Assembly: GCF_963678975.1 (NCBI RefSeq)
Contig: NC_089275.1
Span: forward strand, 11,253,682-11,317,681
Length of the DNA stretch: 64,000 bases
Reading direction: 5' to 3'
Origin: Dysidea avara
Lineage: Eukaryota > Porifera > Demospongiae > Dictyoceratida > Dysideidae
A program made the position numbers and the translations under genes. Below, piece by piece: positions 23,184 to 34,677 of this stretch; position 1 is the first letter of the stretch; every line of letters starts with the position of its first letter. Below the pieces are notes generated by a model. The model was not told the DNA's origin. It saw only the letters and a list, made by a program, of their open reading frames with translations, and made no database searches.

Positions 23184-26100
23184 TCTTATTCTCTTCACAA
23201 TTTCCCCTAGTAATCCTTTTCTACTACACTCAGCAAATGTGTTAGCATAATTATTATAAGTGCCAGCATTAGCTATGTACGTATACTGCGTTCATCATAA
23301 TGATGGAGAACAAAGACTTATTCATTTCTAAATAATCAACCAAGAGGAGTTGTATCCCTGTTAAATTAAAATTATTTTAATGACTGTCATGTGTTTCAGA
23401 TGCTAACTTTATCTTTCTACTATTTTCAATGTCATTAGTTTGTTACAGTTGTCAAATGCAGCTCAGGAATTGTGTTTAAAATGTGTACATTCTTTACTAC
23501 TTAGCTATAAAGTCTGTGAACTATCATATGGGTGCACCGCTGGATTGTTAAGCACATGAAGATCATGCATAATCTAAATTTACTGCTGTTAACGTACACA
23601 CCCATATGCCAATAAGGTTTGGTTGCTAACGGCTGATAGAGAAACATTATTTTGAAACAAAGTACAATGAAATTTTCCCATCTGACTGGTTTCATAGCAA
23701 CAGTTTTACAGCTGGGTCAAAAAGCAAATTCCTACATATCATATTGATAACTACCATAAGCAATACAAAAGAAGCCAACTGTCTCAATGTATGGCAGCAT
23801 TTCATGCATACAATTGTAACTATAGTAATATTAGTAGCCATGGAGATACTATTATAGATCGCATGCACATGTCAAATTCGTCATAAACATCACACATCTC
23901 AGTACTGAACTTAATACAGTATCTGAATAAATTGTATTTTTTTGGTATTAAAATATTCATGAAACTGTAAGGCCATGGCATAATGGAATAAAATGTTATA
24001 ATTCATGAAAGGTTTTATATGAAAGGAGGGAACTTACCTGCACTCCCTGTTGTGCAGTGAAAACTTGGCATCAAATTATGTTCTTGAAATTCTTATGAAA
24101 GAAGGAGCAGTGGTACCAACCTAACATTGGCATCCTCCAATGATAATTTATTGATGGACTGCATTGCCTAGCATTTATGACTCGTCCAGTGGCTAAAACA
24201 TGTAATGGACTGGAAAATTGATCCACTAATGGACTGGGAGAAACTTGCTCAAACGATATGGTAGGTTACTGTATAGCTGTACAAAAACAATATCAACTGC
24301 CCTCAAACAAACCTCTGAACATATAACCTTGAAACATGCTTGAGCCAACCAATCATGAATAATACATACGTTGTGCCATTGTGCCATGTAAATATGGTTA
24401 TATCCATGAGAGATCATGCTAAATGTTAAACTACAAATTTGAAACTAAAATCACTGAAATCATTGCAATGATCATAACTGTGACAACCTCAGAACACCAA
24501 GGAAAATTATTTCAGCCTGAATCCATATCATCACTTATAAACAACTCCAATAGCTAATAGCTATAATAATTGCTGAATCATTGTATTGTTACTTTTGTGG
24601 AGTCAGGCTCAGATGTGGCAGTAAAAAGCAAAATCGTACATATATTGACAAGCCCTACCCTACTATAAGCAGCACAAAAGAAGCCAACTGTTTTATTGTT
24701 TTCATGAAATCAAATTTACCAATTGATTCATACTAACCACCAATTAAAACTATACTGTTCATTACCCACCTCTAAATTCCTCGATTTATAGGTAAAGAGA
24801 TGGTGTTGTCAGAGTAAAAATGCTCCATGACAATTTTTACTGTTGTTAAGATACATGCATGAGGATTTGATAACTTTTAAAACTTAAATGATGCCTACTG
24901 TTTGGGCTATCATAAGGAAGGCATAGCAATCATACTATGGCATCCCCTAGTTATAGACACTTAAACAAGGATGCAAGCTGGCAGCTAGTTAGGCCAAAGA
25001 ATTAAAATATTCTTTCCTTCACAGACGTGTGACAGATAAATACTTTCAATATGGATACAGCACAGCAAAAACCTACACACCATCATGAAACAGAAAGCAT
25101 GTGATTTCAAGAATTACTTTAAAGCATGCACAATGGTACCATGACTATTACCGTGTATTCATTGCAACATCAATTTTAAGGTCATCTTACCAACATCACT
25201 CAAATGTTTCATTTGAATGTGGCTTTTCTTTGATTTAGTTTTACTACAAAAGGCTGTAGTATACATGGGTTGCTTGCGGTGTGATAACAGATATTAAAAC
25301 CATTATTTTGTTATACAATTCACAATGCAAGTCATGATCAGTTATGTATTGTTGTGCCTTCATACAAGCAAGAAAGTATCTCTCTTCAGTGTTTAGGTGA
25401 TGGTGTCTCTTTATGTCAAACTCTTTATTTCAATCTTACTCATAATTTCCTTTATATTGGTTTTTCGTTGTGCAATATTATACAACATGAGGGGCAACAC
25501 ACTTATTGTACAACACTACTTCATTCATTTATTAAGGCTTTACAGCACAAGTGCTATAAAGTATGCTTGAAAAGTTGCAGAAATTCATGGGCAGCCTCAA
25601 ACTTGCACCCATCAGATTAATGCTCGAACACTTTCAGGAGTCTGCCGGGCGGTCAGGATGTATTCTCCTTGTCAATTTCATGCATATGTATCCATAGGAA
25701 CTCTATAGAGAGTGACTTATCTCAAAGTACCCTACAACCAAGGGTTTACTTGGTAACACTAGGATGGTAAAAGGCCAGTACTATATACATAGCTACGTAC
25801 ACCATACAGTGTCTTCTTTATAAGACCTAGTGTAATATACTTTGTCAAATACAGAATATGGTTTTCAGGTACAATCGTACATGCAAAGTTCCATATAGTT
25901 ACAAAGTTTACAAGATCAATCATACAAAGGTACGTATATTTCTCTCTGTGCTAACCATTTTTGTGAAGGTATTGCTGCACTATATGTACAATACCACTTT
26001 TAAAGATTGATTTCATTAAGACAATGGTTGTGCAGTCAAATAAACCTGTAACACATGAGAATAGTATGTGAACCTCAGCAACTTAATTATTGACATAGCC

Positions 26101-26745
26101 TAGCTCACAGCATAAGACCTTCAGCACTTGTACAGTACTGCAAAACCTTGATCAATAAATAACACAGCTTAACTCTATTGTGTGCTTTCATCTGCTAATG
26201 GAAATGTGCACACATTCCTTAACCACACCATGGCAAGTATTAAACTCTTTTGTGAAGAGTGCAAGCTGAACTTCTTATTGTTCTAGAATAGAGTGCAATT
26301 ATCCACAACAGCTAACAAGTGCACTTTTATGCAGCCATTCATACTAAGAGCAAAGTCAGTTCAACTAAACAGTGTAGTCTTCATAGTATTATCAACCACT
26401 TGTATAAACACATACAGTACCATTCTAGGACTGAATTTAAATTGTATATTCACCAGCTGGTTTGCACACATTGAATGTCAATCAACTCCTGCTAACAGCT
26501 GGGTTTCCAATTTGATATATAGCCATAATATAATAATATGATGTGATTTGGGTTGAGGCTAAAAAGCCTGTGCACCCATGATTTGGGCTGAGGCGACACC
26601 CATTGCAGGTAATCATGCAGAATGGTACAGCTTGTACTATTGTATAGAAGTAGGGGTCATGAAAGCCTGGAGTATTTTTTCAAATTACTACTAAAAATTG
26701 GCCTCACTTTACAGCTTGGCTAATCAATATTATATATATATATAT
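23184..26745. other. Intergenic with a pair of diverged repeats
   Basis: No gene seen. About 23708-23800 and 24612-24710 share AAAAAGCAAA, CATATAT-like and ACAAAAGAAGCCAACTGT in the same order, about 0.9 kb apart. Nothing else recognised; short open frames here are at chance level. Confidence 0.4.
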
Positions 26746-27072
26746 ATCTAATCCAAAACAGCCAAGCTGTAAAAAAAGAGTGCGGCCCTGTGAAAGGCTA
26801 TGGTGAAAAAAGATGTGAAATCCAAGGTGGCGGCCAAGAAATGGCTGTGATGGTAGGTTAATGGTAAAAATTTTAATAACGACAATTCAAGTGAATTTTG
26901 TGTCAAGACCAAGCGGCACCAAATTCACTGAATTGTTGTTATTAAAATTTTTACCATTAACCTACCATCACAGCCATTTCTTGGCCGCCACCTTGGATTT
27001 CACATCTTTTTTCACCATAGCCTTTCTCAGGGCCGCACTCTTTTTTTACAGCTTGGCTGTTTTGGATTAGAT
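26746..27072. repeat. 327-bp palindrome module of copy 2
   Basis: Begins ATCTAATCCAAAACAGCC and ends GGCTGTTTTGGATTAGAT; the two arms are near-perfect reverse complements meeting at about 26905-26920. Confidence 0.88.
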
Positions 27073-27179
27073 TTCACTTCTTTTTGTATTTGTATACCCC
27101 AAAGCCAGCCTATGGCCGGCATTAGGGCTTTTTAACCTGTCATTTTTTCTTTACTACAGGAAGAAGAAAAGATGAAGCA

Positions 27180-29700
27180 GGGTGATTTCTTTGTAGCTGA
27201 CCTCTCTGCAAGGCGATCCTTCTAGCTGATCCCTCTACCGGATGACTTGTTTGTAGCTGAACTCTCTACAGGGTGATTTGTTTGTAGCTGAACTCTCTAC
27301 AAGGTAACTTCTTCTAGCTGATCTTTCTACGGGTGATTTGTTTGTAGCTGAATTCTCTACAGGGCGATTTGTTTGCAGCTAAACTGCTGAACTCTCTACA
27401 ATGTAACTTCTTCTAGCTAAACTCTCTATGGGTGGCTTGTTTCTAGCTGATCTCTCTACAGGGTGACTTGTTTGTAGCTGAACTCTCTACAAGGTGATTT
27501 GTTTGTAGCTGAACTCTCTACAAGGTAACTTCTTCTAGCTGATCTTTCTACAGGGTGATTTGTTTGTATCTGAATTCTCTACAGGGCGATTTGTTTGCAG
27601 CTAAACTGCTGAACTCTCTACAATGTAACTTCTTCTAGCTAAAACTCTACGGGTGGCTTGTTTCTAGCTGATCTCTCTACAGGGTGACTTTTTTTGTAGC
27701 TGAACTCTCTACAAGGTGATTTGTTTGTAGCTGAACTCTCTACAAGATAACTTCTTCTAGCTGATCTTTCTACAGGGTGATTTGTTTGTAGCTGAATTCT
27801 CTACAGGGCGATTTGTTTGCAACTAAACTCTCTACATGGTAGTTTCTTTGTAGCTGAACTCTCTACAATGTAACTTCTTCTAGCTGAACTCTCTACAGGA
27901 TGACTTGTTTCTAGCTGATCTCTCTACAGGGTGACTTGTTTGTAGCTGAACTCTCTACAGGGTGATTTGTTTGTAGCTGAACTCTCTACAAGGTAACTTC
28001 TTCTAGCTGACCTTTCTACAGGGTGATTTGTTTGTAGCTGAATTCTCTACAGGGCAATTTGTTTGCAGCTGAACTCTCTACATGGTAGTTTCTTTGTAGC
28101 CGAACTCTCTACAGTGTAACTTATTCTAGCTGAACTCTCTACGGGTGGCTTGTTTCTAGTTGATCTCTCTACAGGGTGACTTGTTTCTAGCTGAACTCTC
28201 TACAGGGTTATTTGTTTGTAGCTGAACTCTCTACAAGGTAACTTCTTCTAGCTGATCGTTTTACAGGGTAATTTGTTTGTAGCTGAATTCTCTACAGGGC
28301 GATTTGTTTGCAGCTGAACTCTCTACATGGTAGTTTCTTTGTAGCTGAACTCTCTACAATATAACTTCTTCTAGCTGAACTCTCTACATGGTGACTTGTT
28401 TGTAGCTGAACTCTCTACAGGGTGATTTATTTGTAGCTGAACTCTCTACAAGGTAACTTCTTCTAGCTGACCTTTCTACAGGGTGATTTGATTTTAGCTG
28501 AATTCTCTACATGGTAGTTTCTTTGTAGCTGAACTCTCTACAATGTAACTTCTTCTAGCTGAACCCTCTACAGGATGACTTGTTTCTAGCTGATCTCTCT
28601 ACAGGGTGACTTGTTTGTAGCTGAACTCTCTACAGGGTGATTTGTTTGTAGCTGAACTCTCTACAAGGTAACTTCTTCTAGCTGAACTCTCTACAGGATG
28701 ACTTGTTTCTAGCTGATCTCTCTACAGGGTGACTTGTTTGTAGCTGAACTCTCTACAGGGTGATTTGTTTGTAGCTGAACTCTCTACAAGGTAACTTCTT
28801 CTAGCTGACCTTTCTACAGGGTGATTTGTTTGTAGCTGAATTCTCTACAGTGCAATTTGTTTGCAGCTGAACTCTCTACATGGTAGTTTCTTTGTAGCTG
28901 AACTCTGTACAACGTAACTTCTTCTAGCTGAACTCTCTACAGGATGACTTGTTTCTAGCTGATCTCTCTACAGGGTGACTTGTTTGTAGCTGAACTTTCT
29001 ACAGGGTGATTTGTTTGTAGCTGAACTCTCTACAAGGTACCTTCTTCTAGCTGATCTTTCTACAGGGTGATTTGTTTGTAGTTGAATTCTCTACAGGTGA
29101 TTTGTTTGCAGCTGAACTCTTTTACATGGTGGTTTCTTTGTAGCTGAACTCTCTACAAAGTGACTTCTTCTAGCTGATCTATCTACAGGATGACTTGTTT
29201 CTAACTGAACTCTCTACAGTGTGATCTGTTAATAGCGGAACTTTCTACTGGGTGATTTGTTTGCAGCTAAACTCTTTGCATGATTGTTTCTTTGTAACTG
29301 AACTCTCTACAAGGTGACTTCTTCTAGCTGATCTCTCTACAGGATGACTTGTTTCTAACTGAACTCTCTACAGTGTGATCTGTTCATAGCGGAACTTTTT
29401 ACTGGGTGATTTGTTTGTAGCTAAACTCTTTGCATGATTGTTTCTTTGTAACTGAACTCTCTACAAGGTAACTTCTTCTAGCTGATCTCTCTACAGGGCA
29501 ATTTGCTTGTAGCTGAATTCTCTACAGGGTGATTTATTTGAGCTGAACTCTCTACATGATGGCTTATTTGTAGCTGAACTCTCTATTAGGTACCTTCTTC
29601 TAGCTGATCTGACTACAGGGTGACTTGTTTGTAGCTGAATTCCCTACAGAATAACTTGCAATGTAATATAATTGAGTAAATTATAAATGCAGCTGAATGC
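27180..29700 (+). repeat. Minisatellite array of copy 2
   Basis: Tandem ~31-bp monomers of the GTAGCTGAACTCTCTAC type alternating with CTAGCTGATCTTTCTAC variants. This is the same monomer family as in copy 1, in the opposite orientation. Monomers diverge toward the 3' end. Confidence 0.9.
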
Positions 29701-30524
29701 TTTATTAGGGTGACTGTTCTATTAGAGTATCTCGATCTCGCATTTGCTGCACCTAGTTGCCTTTCGAATCATAACTCAGTGATTTGTAATCCGATTCCTC
29801 TGTACTACTGCAAGGACTTTCTATGATGATTATTCCAGCTATATACTGATTTTCAGCTCGTTCCTCTAAGCGGTTTGCCTGGTAGATACGAAAACTAATA
29901 GTTTTTTTATTCATAAAAATCGATCGCGTAATTTTGACACAGGTTGGGTTTCGTGTCATATCTCCATGGTCTTTACCCCGATTCCTTTCAAACCACAAAA
30001 AGGCACTCCTACGATGGTTGCTCCATCTACATATCAATTTTCAACTGATTCCTCCAAGGCGTTTACCCTGTAGGCGTGACAGACCTTCGACCTTATTTTA
30101 AGCAAATAATTGGTCATAACTCCGTGAATGGTCATCAGATTGCTACCAAAGTTGGTACGGAGATCCGCCTTAATGAGCCCTTTAAGTGTGCCAAATTTCA
30201 GCCAAATCCGAGCACGCATTCGTGTTTTATGGCGAATTTTGCGAAGTGTGCGAAATGAAGAAGATGAAGAAGGAAAAAACGAAGAAATTAAAACGAAATT
30301 TTGTTCGCTCGTATCTCGGAAATGGCTGAAGCGATTTTCTTCAAATTTGGTATGTAGACTCCCCTAACTGGGCGGCACGTCTCCAGCAAATTTGGTTCCA
30401 ATCAGATAAGGGATCACAGAGCTACATAGGTGTGAAAATTGCGTTTTCTTTCTTCCTGTTAATATACTCACGGTGTGGCGCGCCTGCTTCTTAGGCCTTA
30501 CGACACACTATCGTGTGTCTTGAT

Positions 30525-31062
30525 ATAATATATTAATACAACATCAATATTGTGTCCTGTAGAAAAACTCCAATAGCAGCTTGTGGTATATTATTGATAT
30601 ACTACAGCAAACTAGCCAATAGAATCAGTATATCACTTGTACATTTGATATATGCATTTGATTGGCTAAAATTTTTTTGATAGTGTTTACAGTTAGGTAT
30701 GTCCGACTTGACAACTAGTGGTACCATAGTAACCAATACATGTTACCTAGCAACAACATTGTTGCCTAGCAACCGTTGCTATGCAACCACCACTAATCTA
30801 AAAATGCTTTTGGCACCATAGCAACGGTTGCTAAGCAACTGCCAAAAGGTATATAACTAGGTCAGATTTAAATTTTGTTGCCTAGCAACAGTTGCTATGA
30901 ATTGTTGGACCAATTTTCAAGAAGATTGCAGGCTGCAATACATGTGCATACTCCTTCAGCATGCCAATCACAAGGTATTAACTTACCAGTACTAATAATG
31001 GTATAAAAACATGAGAAATTGCTGTTACTGCTTCCAAGTAGGAGACGAGATGTTGTATTAAC
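30525..31062 (+). promoter_or_regulatory. Inter-element region with cluster of RFX X-box-like motifs
   Basis: Five 13-bp imperfect palindromes of form GTTGCYNNGCAAC at 30742 (GTTACCTAGCAAC), 30761 and 30877 (GTTGCCTAGCAAC), 30775 (GTTGCTATGCAAC) and 30827 (GTTGCTAAGCAAC), with partial ones between. The form matches the RFX-family X-box. There is no gene nearby to regulate, so a repeat element origin is equally possible. Confidence 0.4.
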
Positions 31063-31230
31063 ATATTATACTACAGATATCATGGTATTCGAAATATATA
31101 CCAAAAGATATACATATTTAGGAAAGGGTGCCATAGTGCGAGGCTTCGCCTCGCACTATAACATCTTTTCTAAGTTTGTATATCTTGTGGTATATATTTC
31201 GAATACCATGATATCTGTAGTATAACATAT
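31063..31230. repeat. ~168-bp foldback with perfect GC-rich tip
   Basis: The left arm (ACTACAGATATCATGGTATT and onward) is inverted at the right (AATACCATGATATCTGTAGT). The centre ATAGTGCGAGGC-TTC-GCCTCGCACTAT pairs almost perfectly. Probably a small MITE. Confidence 0.7.
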
Positions 31231-31278
31231 ACATATATATATATATATGTATAGATCAAGTGAATATATATGTATATG

Positions 31279-31310
<32 letters not shown>

Positions 31311-31314
31311 TATA

Positions 31315-31360
<46 letters not shown>
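31231..31360. repeat. AT/GTAT microsatellite
   Basis: Runs of TA with interspersed GTATA. It contains GTATAGATCAAGTGAAT, resembling the truncated start of copy 4 (39074-39091), so a fragment of an earlier element may be buried here. Confidence 0.8.
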
Positions 31361-31362
<2 letters not shown>

Positions 31363-31687
31363 CTAATCCAAAACAGCCAAGCTGTAAAAAAAGAGTGCGG
31401 CCCTGAGAAAGGCTATGGTGAAAAAAGATGTGAAATCCAAGGTTGTGGCCAAGAAATGGCTGTGATGGTAGGTTAATGGTAAAAATTTTAATAACGACAA
31501 TTCAAGTGAATTTTGTGCCAAGACCAAGCGGCACAAAATTCACTGAATTGTTGTTATTAAAATTTTTACCATTAACCTACCATCACAGCCATTTCTTGGC
31601 CGCCACCTTGGATTTCACATCTTTTTTCACCATAGCCTTTCTCAGGGCCGCACTCTTTTTTTACAGCTTGGCTGTTTTGGATTAGAT
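31361..31687. repeat. 327-bp palindrome module of copy 3
   Basis: Same ends and near-perfect arms as the module at 26746, with which it is almost identical. Confidence 0.88.
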
Positions 31688-31799
31688 TTCACTTCTTTTT
31701 GCATTTGTATACCCCAAAGCCGGCCTATGGCCGGCATTAGGGCTTTTTAACCTGTCATTTTTTTCTTTACTACAGGAAGAAGAAAAGATGAAGCAGGGT

Positions 31800-32180
31800 G
31801 ATTTCTTTGTAGCTGACCTCTCTGCAAGGTGATCCTTCTAGCTGATCCCTCTACCGGATGACTTGTTTGTAGCTGAACTCTCTACAGGGTGATTTGTTTG
31901 TAGCTGAACTCTCTACAAGGTAACTTTTTCTAGCTGATCTTTCTACAGGGTGATTTGTTTGTAGCTGAATTCTCTACAGGGCAATTTGTTTGCAGCTAAA
32001 CTGCTAAACTCTCTACAATGTAACTTCTTCTAGCTAAACTCTCTACGGGTGGCTTGTTTCTAGCTGATCTCTCTACAGGGTGACTTGTTTGTAGCTGAAC
32101 TCTCTACAAGGTGATTTGTTTGTAGCTGAACTCTCTACAAGGTAACTTCTTCTAGCTGATCTTTCTACAGGGTGATTTGT
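31800..32180 (+). repeat. Minisatellite array of copy 3, first part
   Basis: ~31-bp GTAGCTGAACTCTCTAC monomers, interrupted at 32180 by the inserted element. The array resumes at 34678. Confidence 0.88.
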
Positions 32181-34677
32181 GGTGGGGACTATTCTACGGA
32201 ACGGAACGGAACGGAACGGAATGATGGACTAAACCACGGAACGGAACGCTTTCTCAAACTGAAGCTTGCAACTTACCATTGCTGAAAACTTCCCTTATAA
32301 GTTAGCAGTGGCATCTCCAGTGGGTGGTTAAACATAAGATAAAAAGAATTAACGGATCGATTGTGGTTTTTTGTTGGTTGTCATTAGTAACGAAGTATTA
32401 TTGTGGGATGAGCTGTATCAGTGATGTTCATCCATACGGAAGGGAACTTTATGTGAGCTGTTAGACTTTAGAAAACAGTCTGGGTCGGTCTTTCAAGTCA
32501 TAAGTCAGTGTATAAATAAAGAAAGCAGGAAGATACTGGTAACAGGAAAGAGCCAGCTGAATTAAAACTTGAAGAATTTTGTGCAGTGTGTGAGGAGCAA
32601 ATATTTTGGCAGACCGCAAGGAGGGTATATTCTGCAAACATCACTGAAGTGTATGCATGGAGTTATTTATATATTAACAGCTGGTGCAGTGGACTAATGC
32701 CGTATTCAATAGTGAGCTGATTTTATCTGTTGCACAATTCAAGATGTGTCTGACTGCTAGCCTTGAATCAGGCTAAATGTCAAAACTCCAAGATCAGCCA
32801 AATCTCTATTATAAGCTGCATGTGAAACCATGCCCGTAGCCACCAGGCAAACGTGATTTGGACCAGGATGTGTGTGTAATTTCAATGTATCTAGTCAGAC
32901 CTGAAATGGAACACTTACATTAATTACATACCACCTAAGAATCCTAGGATTTCTTAAGTGTAACATTTCACATGCTTCACTTCAAACAAAACAGGTTAAA
33001 TTTGTTCGTCTATTTTCAAGTGATTCCCAGTCCAGCTGGTCCATGAAATTACAATGGGATCACATGTATTTGTTACAGTGCGGGCTGTCCTGTGTTGGAT
33101 CTACTCTAGAGTTGAGATTTCAAGGTAGACTCACTGCCAATGTACTGACACTAGTACTGTTGTAGCATGTTTAAGTGGAGGACAAATGAAATAGTAATGC
33201 TAGATTATTTATGTATACAAATTTTTCATAATGAAATTGATATCCCATTTTGATTTGTACTTCCACTTTGCAACATATTCAAGAGCAAGAAGCTACCACA
33301 CTTAATCTCCAACCACTGTCATTAATTAACCAAGATCTCACTAGTCTGTAATTCACCTTACTGTAATGATTTTATTGATTCATCTGTATGCTTTCTTCAT
33401 TTCCTTTGAAGTTGTACAAGAGCGCATAATAAGGTGGAGAGTGTCTAACTTGAATGCATTCACCAAACACCCTGCTTAAAGTAACACCTCGGCCTTATTT
33501 CAGAACAAAGGCTTTACCTTCTTCAGCAACTCTAATCAACAGTTTTCTATCCCCCAGTAAAGGTGTTGATTTGATGAAAGGTGAACTTTACACAGGGTGT
33601 TTGTACAGGCCATACTGAGAGTTAGACACTCTCCCCCATACAAATCAGTATTACGAACTCTTGGTTGTACAGTATAGGTAAACAAAGATAAGTTTCTCTC
33701 CCATCTTATTCTAGGATTTCTATTGACAAGGAAAATTCAATTATTTGTATACAGGCTCAAAATTGAGAAAATATAAAGAAAGTGAATTAATATTATACAG
33801 TCAGTTTGCTTTTGGATATTTAATGTCTCCAACCACAACAAAAATTCGATGAATCCATGCATCTCATCACTGGTCGTCTGAACATTCTGAAAGTGATACC
33901 TCACTCAATCAACCATATATTCTGTTTATTAGACTGAATAAAGTCATGATTACCTAAACAATCAATTAATGTTTTATAATTATCCTATTCCATTTTCCTG
34001 GAGGTTCCACTGATAAAATGCAATTTCAGCAATGATAGCAGCTAGCCAAGCTGCAAGTTGATTCAGAAAGCATTCCATTCTGTAAAATAGACCCCATCCA
34101 GAATTCAACTCAGTACTCAGGCTGAGATATCTGACAATAGTCCACTACTCTGTTAATGAATCATTGATGTTCACACAATATAGCCTCCTTGAGGTATCTG
34201 AATGTTTGCTCCTCACACACTGCACAAAATTCCTTTAGATTCTACTTAGACTGAGTTGATTCAGCTTGTCACCATACTTGTTTCCTTTGTAGTGTAGCTA
34301 TACACATACTGATTTATGCCGATTAGAAAGGCTGGGCATCAGACTGTACATTCTAAAGTCAAGTAAGTAAAAATAACTCACATACTAGTAAAAACAAGTC
34401 ATGCATTAAGTTCCCTACTTGATATATCCGAAGATGAAATCACTGAGTCAGCTATTCCCACAATTAGTACTTCGTTACTAATGACAACCAACAAGAACCC
34501 ACAATCGATCCTTAAATTCGTTTTATCTTTCTTGGGGTACGTGCTGGAAGTGCCACTGATAACTTGTACAACAATGGTAAGCTGCAAGCTTCAATCTGAG
34601 AAAGCATTCCGTTCCGCAGTTTAGTCCATCATTCCGTTCCGTTCCGTTCCGTTCCGTTCCATAGAATAGTCCCCACC
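32181..34677. mobile_element. Mutator-like (MULE/foldback) non-autonomous element, 2.5 kb
   Basis: Long inverted termini begin GGTGGGGACTATTCTA, followed by several GGAAC repeats and GGAATGATGGACTAAAC. The right end is the reverse complement, ending TAGAATAGTCCCCACC. The arms align for over 200 bp and, more loosely, to about 500 bp (GTGCAGTGTGTGAGGAGCAA at 32580 and its inverse near 34207). GTGATTTGT flanks both sides (32172-32180, 34678-34686), a 9-bp duplication typical of Mutator. No transposase seen. Confidence 0.82.
33417..33663. mobile_element. MITE nested inside the Mutator-like element
   Basis: Ends CAAGAGCGCATAAT and ATTACGAACTCTTG with GGAGAGTGTCTAAC inverted further in. The 6-bp flank GTTGTA appears on both sides (33411-33416, 33664-33669). 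Same family as 21529-21848 by its termini. Confidence 0.6.

Larger units (their letters stand above)
26746..30524 (+). mobile_element. Composite satellite-carrying mobile element, copy 2
   Basis: Palindrome 26746-27072, conserved spacer 27073-27180 (contains the small hairpin GCCAGCCTATGGCCGGC), array about 27180-29700, unique terminal segment 29700-30501, hairpin 30502-30519 and end CTTGAT at 30524. It inserted in an AT run. The terminal segment is nearly identical to that of copy 3, so these two are the closest relatives. Confidence 0.8.

Noticed and set aside
26861..27070. Open frames repeated in each palindrome module
   Set aside because: They are read from the palindrome arms, appear in both arms and several copies, and look like no protein.
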